Assembly (NCBI GenBank): GCA_039984955.1
Contig: JBDWTN010000005.1
Span: 558,001-622,000, forward strand
Length of the DNA stretch: 64,000 bases
DNA from: Marinobacter alexandrii
GTDB lineage: Bacteria; Bacteroidota; Bacteroidia; Cytophagales; Cyclobacteriaceae
Direction: 5' to 3'
In this document: piece by piece, positions 28,103 to 37,500 of the stretch
Numbering within the stretch: the first letter of the stretch is position 1
Layout: each line of letters begins with the position of its first letter
Made by a program: the position numbers and the translations under genes
The notes under the pieces: model-generated
Told to the model about the DNA's origin: nothing
The model's input: only the letters and a program-made list of their open reading frames with translations
Database searches by the model: none

Positions 28103-28735
28103 TTAGTCTATAAATAATTTCTGAAAGGTTAGTTCATCTATAGATCCTGAAGGATAGAGGTTATTGTCTATTTGAAAAGTAATGGTTGCATTTTGTGTAG
28201 CAAGACCAAAAACACCGTCTAAGTTGTGTTCGTATCCTTTGGCAATAAGTTTTTCTTGTACTCTCCAGACGTATTGCCCCCTATCGCCTATTACCATACC
28301 TAGAAAAGAAGGCTTTTCATTTATCCACTTAGATACATCCGCAGGGATTCCTGATTCAATATGCTTTATCTCCTCATTGCTGTATCCTGCTTCTTTCAGT
28401 TCAAAGGAATGTTCTAATACGTCTTCTAACCAACTTAAACGACTCAACATTTGATTGTAATACTTTGCAGCGTTTTTCTCTACTTCCAAGTTTTCATCTG
28501 GGAAACGAACATCTATATCATCATTTCTCCATTTTGCTCTTGCAAAAGCTCCTACCTCAACAGATTTGGAATAATACTCTTCAACCAGGGTGTAATCATG
28601 ATAGCTTAAGTCTAGTTTATCCGAAATAGAATATTCATACGCTACAGGTGGATGAAACCGTCGATAATTCTTATATTGAAAATAGGTGATTAGTGGAAGC
28701 GTAATGATAAGAATGACTAAAAGTAGCTTTTTCAT
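28103..28735 (-). CDS. Membrane-anchored peptidoglycan-binding domain protein
   Basis: A 210-residue protein with one N-terminal membrane helix (LLLVILIITLPLITYFQ) and no cleavage site, so the rest should lie in the periplasm. The middle is helical (about 60-130, KYYNQMLSRLSWLEDVLEHS). The C terminus (about 148-210) is a PG_binding_1 domain: GDRGQYVWRVQEKLIAKGY, DGVFGLATQNATITFQ and IDELTFQKLF. No hydrolase domain is attached, so it likely only binds the cell wall. Last gene of the GTPase operon, 6 bp after the roadblock-like gene, so it may link that cytoplasmic module to the envelope. Confidence 0.8.
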   Translation of the reverse strand: MKKLLLVILIITLPLITYFQYKNYRRFHPPVAYEYSISDKLDLSYHDYTLVEEYYSKSVEVGAFARAKWRNDDIDVRFPDENLEVEKNAAKYYNQMLSRLSWLEDVLEHSFELKEAGYSNEEIKHIESGIPADVSKWINEKPSFLGMVIGDRGQYVWRVQEKLIAKGYEHNLDGVFGLATQNATITFQIDNNLYPSGSIDELTFQKLFID

Positions 28736-28741
28736 CTTAGG

Positions 28742-29554
28742 TTAGATTTTATCAAAGTATTGACTGATTTTTTTTGTTAATTCCTTCGTATTGGAATTTT
28801 CAGACTTCAGCATAATCTCTTTTACAAATTCCATGATTCGATCATCTAGTTTGCTTTTAAAAATAGAATCAATCACTCCGGAAAGAACAACTGCTATATA
28901 GAATTTGTCAAAATTTTGAACATAGATTTTATGGAGATCGTAAGAGATCATTTCTAATCCTTGTTTTTCTACTTCCATAGCATCTTCCACAAATGTTTTT
29001 ATTGCAGTAAGCATACCACTCATCATATCTTGATCGAATGAAGGATTTTTTGAGTAGCTACCCATCAAAATTCCGCTACCCTCTTCTATCAAGAATATTT
29101 CAAGAATTTGAGGTTCATTGGTTGATTTTAATGCTAGTTCACTGTAGCTGACCCCTGTAAACACTGCTTGAATTCTAAGCCATATGTGATCGAACGAAAA
29201 AGCGGCTTCAAATTGCTTATCGATCTTCTGAGAAAGAACTTCCATTTCAGCTTGAATGTACTTTTTGATCATTTGACCTATGATTGGAAAAAGTGCCTGC
29301 ACTACATCGTCTCTGGATTCTTGGATTTGGACTTTTAAGGTTTTTGTAATGGCCGGACCTAGTTTTTCCGGCATAACGCTGACAATCTTATTGAGGATTC
29401 TATCAACTTCTTTATCAGGTAGTTCCCGATTGGATAATTTATCATCCATCTCCTCACCTGCCTGCTTGATCTTTTCGTTCAGTTCAAGGTACCGCTTATT
29501 CTCTTCTTCAAAAAGAAGTTCTTTTAGTGCCGTTATGCCTCCTGAAGTCTCCAA
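28742..29554 (-). CDS. Roadblock/longin-like domain protein with LLF motif
   Basis: A 270-residue soluble protein with no signal. It opens with ITALKELLFEEENKRYLELN followed by a coiled coil, then PEKLGPAITKTLKVQIQESRDDVVQALFPIIGQMI, RIQAVFTGVSYSELAL, ILEIFLIEEGSGILMGSY, DQDMMSGMLTAIKTFVEDAM and IYVQNFDKFYIAVVLSG. The order LLF helix, 'PIIG', 'R-A-x-x-G', 'FLI-x-x-x-SG-LL', 'D-x-DM-SGMLTAI-x-F' is the one I know from cyanobacterial and proteobacterial proteins where it is fused to an OmpA domain; here it is a free protein. The last 140 residues have a beta-beta-alpha-beta-beta-beta pattern resembling roadblock domains that partner small GTPases. Fold and partnership are inferred. Confidence 0.6.
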   Translation of the reverse strand: METSGGITALKELLFEEENKRYLELNEKIKQAGEEMDDKLSNRELPDKEVDRILNKIVSVMPEKLGPAITKTLKVQIQESRDDVVQALFPIIGQMIKKYIQAEMEVLSQKIDKQFEAAFSFDHIWLRIQAVFTGVSYSELALKSTNEPQILEIFLIEEGSGILMGSYSKNPSFDQDMMSGMLTAIKTFVEDAMEVEKQGLEMISYDLHKIYVQNFDKFYIAVVLSGVIDSIFKSKLDDRIMEFVKEIMLKSENSNTKELTKKISQYFDKI

Positions 29555-29563
29555 AGGATTTTC

Positions 29564-29920
29564 TTAAGACTCCAATTCACTTGCAATACTCTGAAGCAAT
29601 TTGGCTAGCTGCTTTCGGTCTGCCTTGTCGTTGCTTAATGCATCCAAACGTGTGTTAATCTCTTTTGTGGCCTCTGTAAGTTGATCACTTAGCTTTTTTT
29701 CTAGCTGTCCTAATCGATCAAGCATTTGAGTCTCAGCACTGGTGGATTGCTGCTCTAATTCATCTCTCTGTTGCTGAAGTAAGTCTTTTAGCTCTTTAAA
29801 CTCGTCTCTGTACTCTTGTACATTCTGACCAAAAAGCAGGTCTCTTACGGCTTCAAGTCTATCATCACTCACGGGCGATTGGTTATTTGGCTCTTGACCT
29901 TCAATTGTCTCTTTCTTCAT
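29564..29920 (-). CDS. Coiled-coil protein with LLFG motif
   Basis: A 118-residue, highly charged protein. It begins with a polar tail, then RLEAVRDLLFGQNVQEYRDE, then a long coiled coil (about 40-105: LKDLLQQQRDELEQQ, MLDRLGQLEKKLSDQLTEA) and a short C-terminal helix (LAKLLQSIASELES). The LLFG segment resembles the LLF helix that opens the roadblock-like protein encoded 9 bp downstream, so these two genes look like two halves or paralogues of one architecture. No catalytic motif. Probably a scaffold or partner in the same complex as the GTPase. Confidence 0.65.
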   Translation of the reverse strand: MKKETIEGQEPNNQSPVSDDRLEAVRDLLFGQNVQEYRDEFKELKDLLQQQRDELEQQSTSAETQMLDRLGQLEKKLSDQLTEATKEINTRLDALSNDKADRKQLAKLLQSIASELES

Positions 29921-30001
29921 GATACCTAGGTAAGATTTCAGTCTAATTTATTCATTGTGGAATGATATTGCAATTCGAATAGACGAATACAGCATAATAT
30001 G

Positions 30002-30772
30002 CTACAGTTGTCCTATTTTATCTAATAAGGAACTTTTATAGTTTTTACCTATGTGTAGAACCTTATCTTTTACAACAAGGCTGTATTGTTCAATGTTTTT
30101 TACTTTATCTAATCTTACAATGTAGGATCTGTGTATTCGGAAAAAATGCTTGGATGGTAATGAAGACTCTAGTTTCTTCATTGTGTTATATGTGACGTAC
30201 ATTTTATCCGTTGTATGAACTTTGATGTAGTCACCGTATGCTTCAAAATAGTACACATCCGATAAATCTAAGTTAACCAACAAGTTATCTGCTTTTACTA
30301 GAATATATTGAGATGCACTATCACCTTGTAGTTCATTGTAAAGTTTTTCTATCGCGTCTTTTTCTTCTCTGAGTTTTCTTGATTCTCTATCTGCTTTCTT
30401 TGCTCGAATCTCAGCAATATTTCGTTCTTGTTGAAGCTCAAATATTTTTTCGTACTGCATCCCAAAATCATAAATTATCCATACAAAATTTGATGCACTT
30501 CTATTATCTAGTCTTTTCACTATAAAATCATAGTGAGATGTTCTTCCAAATAAGTCTATTTCAATGCAGTCAAAACTCATTTCCTCTTCCTCTTTCATTT
30601 GAGAAAACATTTCATTCATTCCACAAAACATTGAATCAGAGAAGATATTGAATGATTTTCCTTTGACTTTGACCAAAGAATCATCAGACTCAATTATTAA
30701 GCCTGATTCATCAAAGATGATTACTTGAGAGCTTTTATCTAGTGGTTCAAACTTTAAATCTCGAAGGTTCAT
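30002..30772 (-). CDS. LytTR-type DNA-binding regulator with PAS-like sensor domain
   Basis: A 256-residue protein. Residues about 10-110 look like a PAS-type sensor (VIIFDESGLIIESDD, CIEIDLFGRTSHYDFIVKRL, NFVWIIYDFG), 110-150 is a coiled coil (IAEIRAKKADRESRKLREEK), and 155-256 is a LytTR DNA-binding domain (ILVKADNLLVNLDLSDVYYF, YGDYIKVHTT, MKKLESSLPSKHFFRIHRSY, KVKNIEQYSLVV). There is no receiver domain, so input presumably comes through the PAS-like part or the GTPase. Its first codons overlap the GTPase gene by 4 bp. Target promoters are unknown; the operon itself and the adhesin cluster are candidates. Confidence 0.85.
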   Translation of the reverse strand: MNLRDLKFEPLDKSSQVIIFDESGLIIESDDSLVKVKGKSFNIFSDSMFCGMNEMFSQMKEEEEMSFDCIEIDLFGRTSHYDFIVKRLDNRSASNFVWIIYDFGMQYEKIFELQQERNIAEIRAKKADRESRKLREEKDAIEKLYNELQGDSASQYILVKADNLLVNLDLSDVYYFEAYGDYIKVHTTDKMYVTYNTMKKLESSLPSKHFFRIHRSYIVRLDKVKNIEQYSLVVKDKVLHIGKNYKSSLLDKIGQL

Positions 30773-31251
30773 ATCATTTCTTTTGCTATATGTAGAAAAG
30801 AGTCCTCAACATGATCCCCCGTCTTAGCACTTGTAAGTTTAAAGCTCACAGAAAGCTTATCCCTCAAGTCTTCGATAAACGTATCTTCTACTAAGTCAGA
30901 CTTATTCGCCAGCACGATTGTTGGAATTCCTTTCAATGTCTTGCTTATCTCGAAAAGATCGCTTTCTATGGTAGCATAGGTTTCTTCACGGGATATATCA
31001 AATACATAAAGTATTCCATGGGTTCCAGCAAAATACTTCTTTGGTATTTTCATGGCTGTAGATTCTCCTGCAATGTCCCAAAGCATCATTTTTACTTGAG
31101 CTCCGTTAACGTCTACCGTCTTTTTATCTATCTTAACACCTATAGTTGTGAGGTATTGATCTGAAAACTGCTGGTGTACAAACCTTTTCACCAGCGATGA
31201 TTTTCCAACCCCAAAATGTCCTGCGATAACAACTTTCTTGACTATTTCCAC
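30769..31251 (-). CDS. Ras/Rab-like small GTPase
   Basis: A 160-residue protein made of just the GTPase fold. G1 is GHFGVGKSS (11-19), G2 is the TTIGVKI region (Thr35/Thr36), G3 is WDIAGES (Asp59-Gly62), G4 is NKSD (116-119) and G5 is TSAK (140-143). The positions matching Ras Gly12 and Gln61 are Phe13 and Glu63, so built-in GTP hydrolysis may be slow. There is no lipidation tail, as expected for bacteria. The fold is of the eukaryote-like Ras/Rab kind that includes MglA. It leads the operon LytTR - coiled coil - roadblock-like - peptidoglycan-binding, and follows the T9SS/adhesin cluster. Confidence 0.92.
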   Translation of the reverse strand: MEIVKKVVIAGHFGVGKSSLVKRFVHQQFSDQYLTTIGVKIDKKTVDVNGAQVKMMLWDIAGESTAMKIPKKYFAGTHGILYVFDISREETYATIESDLFEISKTLKGIPTIVLANKSDLVEDTFIEDLRDKLSVSFKLTSAKTGDHVEDSFLHIAKEMI

Positions 31252-31291
31252 TGATTGCTTTTCTGATTGATTACACCACTAAAGAAACAAA

Positions 31292-31369
31292 TGTTTGGGC
31301 AAAAGGTGAATGTCGTTGAAAAAGCTTTTCAATTTCTTCTTCTATTCACAAGTGGCAAATGCCCAAACA
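31292..31369 (-). other. Nested inverted repeats between PorE-like and GTPase genes
   Basis: Three nested stems fit in one 78 bp element: outer TGTTTGGGCA / TGCCCAAACA (10 bp), middle GTGAAT / ATTCAC, inner TTGAAAA / TTTTCAA around AGC. On the minus strand a moderately T-rich stretch (TTTGTTTCTTT) follows the outer stem, so it could be a terminator of the adhesin-porP-porE transcript or a structured leader of the GTPase operon. Confidence 0.55.
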
Positions 31370-31387
31370 CTCAATCCTAAATGATTA

Positions 31388-33562
31388 TCAATATGCTGTG
31401 ACTTTAAACTCTGTTCTTCTATTCCTTTGATGTTCTTCTTTGGAACATGGAGCACCATTGGTACAATTATTAACCAATGCCTCCTCTCCGTAACCTTTTG
31501 CTGTTATTCTAGAAGAAGAAATTCCTTGCTTGACGATATAGGCTACTGCTGACTCTGCTCTTCTCTGGGAAAGAGCTTTGTTGTGTGTATCTGATCCTCT
31601 TGAGTCAGTATGCGAGCTTAGTTCAATCTTTATATCTGGATTTTCTCTGAGTATGGTTACCAGTTTATCTAATTCAACCGCTGCATCTGGTCTAATATTA
31701 GCTTTGTTTAGATCATAATAGATTTTTTCCAGGGCAATAGCTTTGTCCAACTCAATTTCTCCTAAAGGCACTATCCAGAAAATTTCACCATATTTTTCCT
31801 CGCCAGAAAATTGGTCTGTATGCTCTGTAAAGTAATGTTTTTTGGCTCCAGCAACATCATAAGTAATGTTAGGTTCTATTACATATTCAAAAGTATCTAC
31901 TTCAATATTTGCAGGAGTTAGAGAATGGCCATGAACCGGATCAAGCACAATAATGTGTGGCTTGGGAATCAATTCTTTCGTCACATTATCTATCGCAATC
32001 ACCTTGGCAATTAATTCCATACGCTTCATCAAAATAATAGCCTCTTCTTTATGATGTGAATACGTGCTTATCATGGGAACATTGATGGTATTGTAATGTT
32101 CCTTTTGCGCTACAAGGCTAAACCTTTTATCCCAAGGTACATCGAAGGAAAACCTTCCCTTTCTGTCTGTCTCAACTATCTCTAATGTATCATTGGCAAT
32201 ACTATCGATGAGAAATACTTTGGCACTTTCGATTGGGGAGAGATCTCTTTGAAGTTCTACCAGTCCATTGATTTGAGTAATCCTTGGTTTGTCGAAATTG
32301 AAATGATACAAATCATCATACAATTCATGAATTCGGTTAGATGAGAAATAGCCTGATCGTCCATCATCATTTGTAATCAATCCAAAATCATCTTTGCTTG
32401 AGTTTAGTGGTGAACCTAGATTACTAATTTCTCCTGTTGCTTCTATTGATTTAAAATTGGTACGATACACATCAAGTCCCCCTAAACCCGCATGTCCATT
32501 TGATGCAAAATAAAGTGTTTCATTGTCCAGAAAAGGAAACATTTCATTTCCCTCTGTATTGATTTTAGTACCCATATTTTTTGGAACAGTCCATCCAGCG
32601 CCTGTTAATTCTGAATACCACAAATCAGTGCCTCCCAGAGAGCCAGGCATATCAGATGCAAAAATTAAGAGTTTACCATCTTCCGTTATTGTGGGATGTC
32701 CAACTGAATACTCATTGTCGTTGTATTGAAAAGGCTCTATATCAGTCCAGTCTCCGTTATTGTTTTTTGCAAAGAATAATTTCAGTTTATTGATATCATC
32801 TGTACTCCTCTCTTCTTTCCCTTCATGAAAATTATTTCTAGTAAACACTACGCTTGTTTCATTCTCATAAAATGCCAATGGTCCCTCATGATACCTGGTG
32901 TTTATTCTACGATTGAATTGTTTCGGATTTAAGAGGTGATGTTTTTCATCAATCTCCGCGTAGAAAAGATCAAGATATGAACTTTGATCCCAATTAAAGA
33001 CCTTTTTAACAATTGGAGATTTTTTTCTACCCGATACAAAGACAATTCCTTTTTCATAATAGGTTGCGCTAAAATCAGGTGCTTTAGAATTGATCTTTAC
33101 GGGTACTATTTCATAATACCCAGAATCACTGTAGTATTTATGGACTTCATTTAATCCTGCAAGCTTTTTGCCAATTCTATTTTCATTCGGTTCTAGTTCT
33201 TCGTACTTCTTATACCACACTTCAGCTTTTTCATATTTCCTATTACTCTCCAAAGCTTGTGCATAGTATAGATAGTTATCAGGTTGATTTGTTTCGTTTT
33301 TCACCACTTTTTCATACCATGCTTCTGCGCTGGCTTGATCGTTGAGGAGTCTATAGCTGTTAGCTATTTTTTCCTGAATATGCTTCGTAGAACTATCCTG
33401 CCTGTATGCCTTCAAGTAATAAGAAATTGCAGTCTGATAGGCAAACTTGGTATATTCTTTATCGCCTTTCTCAATGAAAGATTTGGAGAAATAAGTTAAG
33501 TCTTGTGCATCAATAACAACAACATTGATGAGACAGAATAGTATCAGGGATAATTTTTTCAT
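31388..33562 (-). CDS. PorE-like OmpA-family protein (TPR, PD40 propeller, OmpA C-terminus)
   Basis: A 724-residue exported protein (signal cleaved near VIDAQ). Domain order: TPR helices (about 25-130, YYLKAYRQDSS, EAWYEKVVKNE, AEVWYKKYEELEP), a WD40/PD40 beta-propeller (about 185-400, GHPTITEDGKLLIFASDMPG, FASNGHAGLGGLDVY, GYFSSNR), a carboxypeptidase-regulatory-like domain (about 430-510), and a C-terminal OmpA domain (605-724, IYYDLNKANIRPDA, HTDSRGSDTHNKALSQRRAE). This is the order of PorE, a peptidoglycan-linked T9SS accessory protein. It follows porP/sprF by one base, a recurrent set in Bacteroidota; it is probably a paralogue devoted to the giant adhesin. Confidence 0.85.
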   Translation of the reverse strand: MKKLSLILFCLINVVVIDAQDLTYFSKSFIEKGDKEYTKFAYQTAISYYLKAYRQDSSTKHIQEKIANSYRLLNDQASAEAWYEKVVKNETNQPDNYLYYAQALESNRKYEKAEVWYKKYEELEPNENRIGKKLAGLNEVHKYYSDSGYYEIVPVKINSKAPDFSATYYEKGIVFVSGRKKSPIVKKVFNWDQSSYLDLFYAEIDEKHHLLNPKQFNRRINTRYHEGPLAFYENETSVVFTRNNFHEGKEERSTDDINKLKLFFAKNNNGDWTDIEPFQYNDNEYSVGHPTITEDGKLLIFASDMPGSLGGTDLWYSELTGAGWTVPKNMGTKINTEGNEMFPFLDNETLYFASNGHAGLGGLDVYRTNFKSIEATGEISNLGSPLNSSKDDFGLITNDDGRSGYFSSNRIHELYDDLYHFNFDKPRITQINGLVELQRDLSPIESAKVFLIDSIANDTLEIVETDRKGRFSFDVPWDKRFSLVAQKEHYNTINVPMISTYSHHKEEAIILMKRMELIAKVIAIDNVTKELIPKPHIIVLDPVHGHSLTPANIEVDTFEYVIEPNITYDVAGAKKHYFTEHTDQFSGEEKYGEIFWIVPLGEIELDKAIALEKIYYDLNKANIRPDAAVELDKLVTILRENPDIKIELSSHTDSRGSDTHNKALSQRRAESAVAYIVKQGISSSRITAKGYGEEALVNNCTNGAPCSKEEHQRNRRTEFKVTAY

Positions 33563-33563
33563 C

Positions 33564-34496
33564 TTAAAAATATCTTGGAGTAATGATTCGATCTTTTTTG
33601 AAAGAGAAGCGATAGTTTACCATGAGTTCGTGCGACCCGCTTGTAAACTGACCTAAATCGGATATGGTAAAATCATATGCATAACCTATTCTCAATGGAT
33701 CACTAATTTGAATCTCTAGCAAAGCACTGATGCTATCAAATGATCTATATGATGCTCCTAACCACAGGACGTCATCAAACAAAAAGTTTGCATTAAAATC
33801 AAACTCGATTGGTGCTCCTTCGACCATTTTTATTAGTGAACTAGGTCTGAATTTCACACTTGGAGAAAGGTCAAATACATATCCTATGATACCAAAGTAA
33901 TGACGTTCAAGATCTGGTCTATTATTCTCTGCATTAATATCTCCAAAACCATCTTCCACAAAATTGTTTAGTAATAAAGGAGCTGAGACTCCTGCATAAA
34001 GACGATCTGTGTAGTAGTAAAATCCAGCTCCAATGTTTGGTAAGAAGGAATTTCTAGCATTTTGATTAATACTTCCATCTGCATTTGGATTATTTGGATT
34101 TAGCGACGCTAAATCAGAGTTATATGCACTAAAACCAAGTTGAAGTCCCATTGACAGTGTTGATTTGGGAAACAATATCCGATAAGCTCCCGCTGCAAAA
34201 GCCGCCGTTTGAGATGAAACTCCTATACGATCTCTCATGACCAGAAGCCCTGCTGCTATACGATCCTGACTCAAAGGAGCATGAAGTGCCAATGTTTGTG
34301 TAGAAGGAGCACCTTCAATACCTACCCACTGCTCTCTAACCAATGCAGTAAGGCTCAGCGTTTCATGACTTCCAACAGCGGCTGGGTTAATGGCCGTCAC
34401 GTTAAACATGTATTGAGTAAACATTGCCTGATGTTGAGCCTTCGCTAGAAAAGCCATCAGAACGATTAGTACTATTAAAATTTCTTTTTTCATCAT
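33564..34496 (-). CDS. PorP/SprF family type IX secretion outer-membrane protein
   Basis: A 310-residue outer-membrane beta-barrel protein with a Sec signal (MKKEILIVLIVLMAFLAKAQ). The N-terminal HQAMFTQYMFNVTAINPAAV and LSLTALVREQWVGIEGAP segments are the hallmark of the PorP/SprF family, and the C terminus ends in HELMVNYRFSFKKDR. SprF is needed for secretion or surface display of SprB-type adhesins carrying type B CTDs. Here it sits 9 bp downstream of just such a giant gene and upstream of the PorE-like gene, so it most likely serves that adhesin. Confidence 0.93.
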   Translation of the reverse strand: MMKKEILIVLIVLMAFLAKAQHQAMFTQYMFNVTAINPAAVGSHETLSLTALVREQWVGIEGAPSTQTLALHAPLSQDRIAAGLLVMRDRIGVSSQTAAFAAGAYRILFPKSTLSMGLQLGFSAYNSDLASLNPNNPNADGSINQNARNSFLPNIGAGFYYYTDRLYAGVSAPLLLNNFVEDGFGDINAENNRPDLERHYFGIIGYVFDLSPSVKFRPSSLIKMVEGAPIEFDFNANFLFDDVLWLGASYRSFDSISALLEIQISDPLRIGYAYDFTISDLGQFTSGSHELMVNYRFSFKKDRIITPRYF

Positions 34497-34505
34497 TCTT
34501 TTCTT

Positions 34506-37500
34506 TTAGCGGTTGATTACAACAAAACCCGAGACTGGTTTGCTACCATCTCCCAAATCGATCACATAGAAATAAGTGCCGTCTGGAACAAACTTATCAC
34601 CTAGCACAAGGCCCGTGTTTGTATCACTTTCCCAAGCTCTATCTCTGTTATTGTAGCCTTCGATTTCAAAGACTGGATTACCCCACCTATTGAATATTTT
34701 CACAATATTGTTAGGATAGTCTTCAATACCTTCTATCATGAAAATATCGTTGACTCCATCACCATTTGGTGTAAAGACATTAGGAATTTCAACAGGGACT
34801 TCTTGGCAGGCGTCATCTGGATCCAGGAAGTTCGGAATACCATCATTATCACAATCCCCCGTGCCTTCTAACTCATCTGGCTTTCCATCACCATCTTCAT
34901 CCAAGGAATCGTCTAAATAATCTGGTGTTCCATCTCCGTCACTATCATCATTCGTTGGATCTCCGTCCTCATCGATATCTTCATCTTCTGTAGATACACC
35001 ATCTCCATCATCATCAGTATCCAGGTAGTCTGGAGTTCCATCTCCGTCCGTATCATCATTGGTAGGATCACCGTCACCATCGAGATCTTCCTCTGTAGTA
35101 GGTACTCCATCACCGTCATCATCTGTATCTAAATAATTTGGTATTCCATCTCCATCTGTATCATCGTTAGTAGGATCACCATCACCATCCAAGTCTTCTT
35201 CTGCAGTTGGTACTCCATCATTATCATCATCCATATCTAAGTAGTTTGGAATACCATCGCCATCACTATCGTCATTCGTTGGATCTCCATCGCCATCGAG
35301 ATCTTCTTCTGAATCTGGAATACCATCGCCATCGCTATCTTCATCTAGGTAATTAGGTATACCATCACCATCCGTATCATCATTCGTTGGGTCGCCATCG
35401 CCATCGATATCCTCATCTATTGTCGGCACTCCATCTCCATCATCATCATCATCCAAATAATCTGGTATTCCGTCACCGTCGCTATCATCATCCGTTGGAT
35501 CTCCATCATTGTTAATGTCCTCATCTTCCGTGGATACTCCATCACCGTCATCATCCATATCTAAATAGTTTGGAATTCCATCTCCATCTGTATCATCATT
35601 GGCAGGATCTCCATCTCCATCTAAATCTTCATCTTCAGTAGGAATTCCATCTCCATCATCATCCGTATCTCGATAATCATCTATACCATCTCCATCTGAA
35701 TCTTTAGGGTTGGTATTTAGCCCGGGTCCTCCTAAAGAGACTTCAAACGCATCATCTATGCCATCTCCATCTGAATCCATTCCGCTAGGTTCTACCCCGC
35801 TTCCACTCTCTTCCCAATCATCTACCCCATCATTATCAGAATCTGTATCTAAATAATCTGGAGTACCATCGCCATCTGTATCAACAGGATTGTTAGGATC
35901 ATCTCCCGCTTCAGCTTCGTCTGCAATACCGTCGTTATCAGAATCTAAGTCTAAATAATCAGGTGTCCCATCACCATCTGAATCAATCGGATTGCCAGGA
36001 TCATCTCCAACCTCAACATTGTCTGGAATGCCATCTCCATCTGAGTCTAAACCAGTATTTTGGACGGATATAGTCACAGTAGCTTGAGTACAGAGCTGAG
36101 GTGTTCCATTGTCACAAACTTCATATTGGAATGAGTCAATTCCGTTAAATCCACCGTCAGGCACGTAGGTATAAGTACCATCTGAATTAAGTGTTAATGT
36201 TCCTTCAGAAGGCCCTGTACCTGGAACAAGAGTAACTGTAAGGTCATCACCATCAATATCGGTATCATTATCCAGTACATTTCCTACGGCTGGAACAGCT
36301 TCACTTGCAATGTTATCATCATCTTCAGCTATCGGTACATCATTTGTTGGATTAACAGTGATGACAACACTTGCTGGAGTGGTGGAATAGTCAGTTCCAT
36401 CTGATCCACTCCACTCGAAGTTTACGCTTCCATTGTAATTTTCGTCTGGTTCGAACGTAAGCAACCCAATATCTGCAGCGTCAATTTCTTGTCCTGCAAC
36501 TACTGGCACACCATTGAAGTATAGTGTCCCATTATTTGGTAAGTCTTCTATCCTAATAGTTGATAGTGGAGTTCCCTCAGCGTCCAAGTATTGAGAAGTA
36601 AAGTCAGTAGGATCGAATGTCAAGACATCATCTTCATCTACACTTACCAATACATCAGAGACATCTGGTTCATCTTGAATTGGATTTACATCTATAGTTA
36701 TGGTGTAATCAATACTTTGATCTGTGTCTGCATCACCAGAGTCATCTTTAACTCTGAAAGAAAATGCGGAATAGGCTATACCATTTGCATCTTCTTCCGG
36801 AATGAATGTAAATAAACTAGGATCTGGAAACTCACTTGCGGTGGTTATATCGTTGATTGTAACTATTACTCCATTGTAGTAGAGTATTCCATTCGCAGGT
36901 AATGAAGTCAATATGATTGCCTCGAAACTATCTCCATCTGGATCTGCAAATGCAAAGTCTGAATTTTGGAATGTCAATGTTTGATCTTCATTTACGCTTA
37001 CAGTGGCATCAGCACTTGTAGGTGAGCACCCTACATCTACCATTTTAGCTGCAAGTGAAACTGTAACCGGGCAAGCTGTAGCTAGTCCACCTAGTTGAAT
37101 GGAGGTAATTGTATATGTTCCATCAGCAGTCAGATTAGCCGTGTTCAAAACTGCATTGCCTGATCCATCCGTAGTTATATTTTGAGAGGCAGGCGTCCCG
37201 TTATTATCATATCCAATAATAAAATCAGTACTAGCCGCAAGGCCTGTCACAGTCAGTGTACTGGCCGTCCCACTACAAATTGGAGACGTTACTGTGAAGT
37301 CCAATGTGCTTACATCAGCATTCTCACCAATATTGAAATTCCCTGATGTCACACTTAGGCCTGTCGCGCTACACGATTGACCATTGGTAAACTCGACAGC
37401 TGTAATCTCTATTGATGATGTCCCGGTTGAAGTCAGATTTGCTGCTGGAATATCAAATGAACCTGTACCATCTCCATTGGCAAATATTCCAATGGCGGTC

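Noticed and set aside
28087-28103. AATTCTC / GAGAATT hairpin as a terminator of the GTPase operon
   Set aside because: Only 7 bp, overlaps the stop codon and lacks a T-tract on the minus strand.
34850-36050. DNA-level minisatellite or CRISPR-like array
   Set aside because: The repetition follows from the DxDxDG protein repeats in an open frame; spacers are not unique and no cas genes occur in the window.
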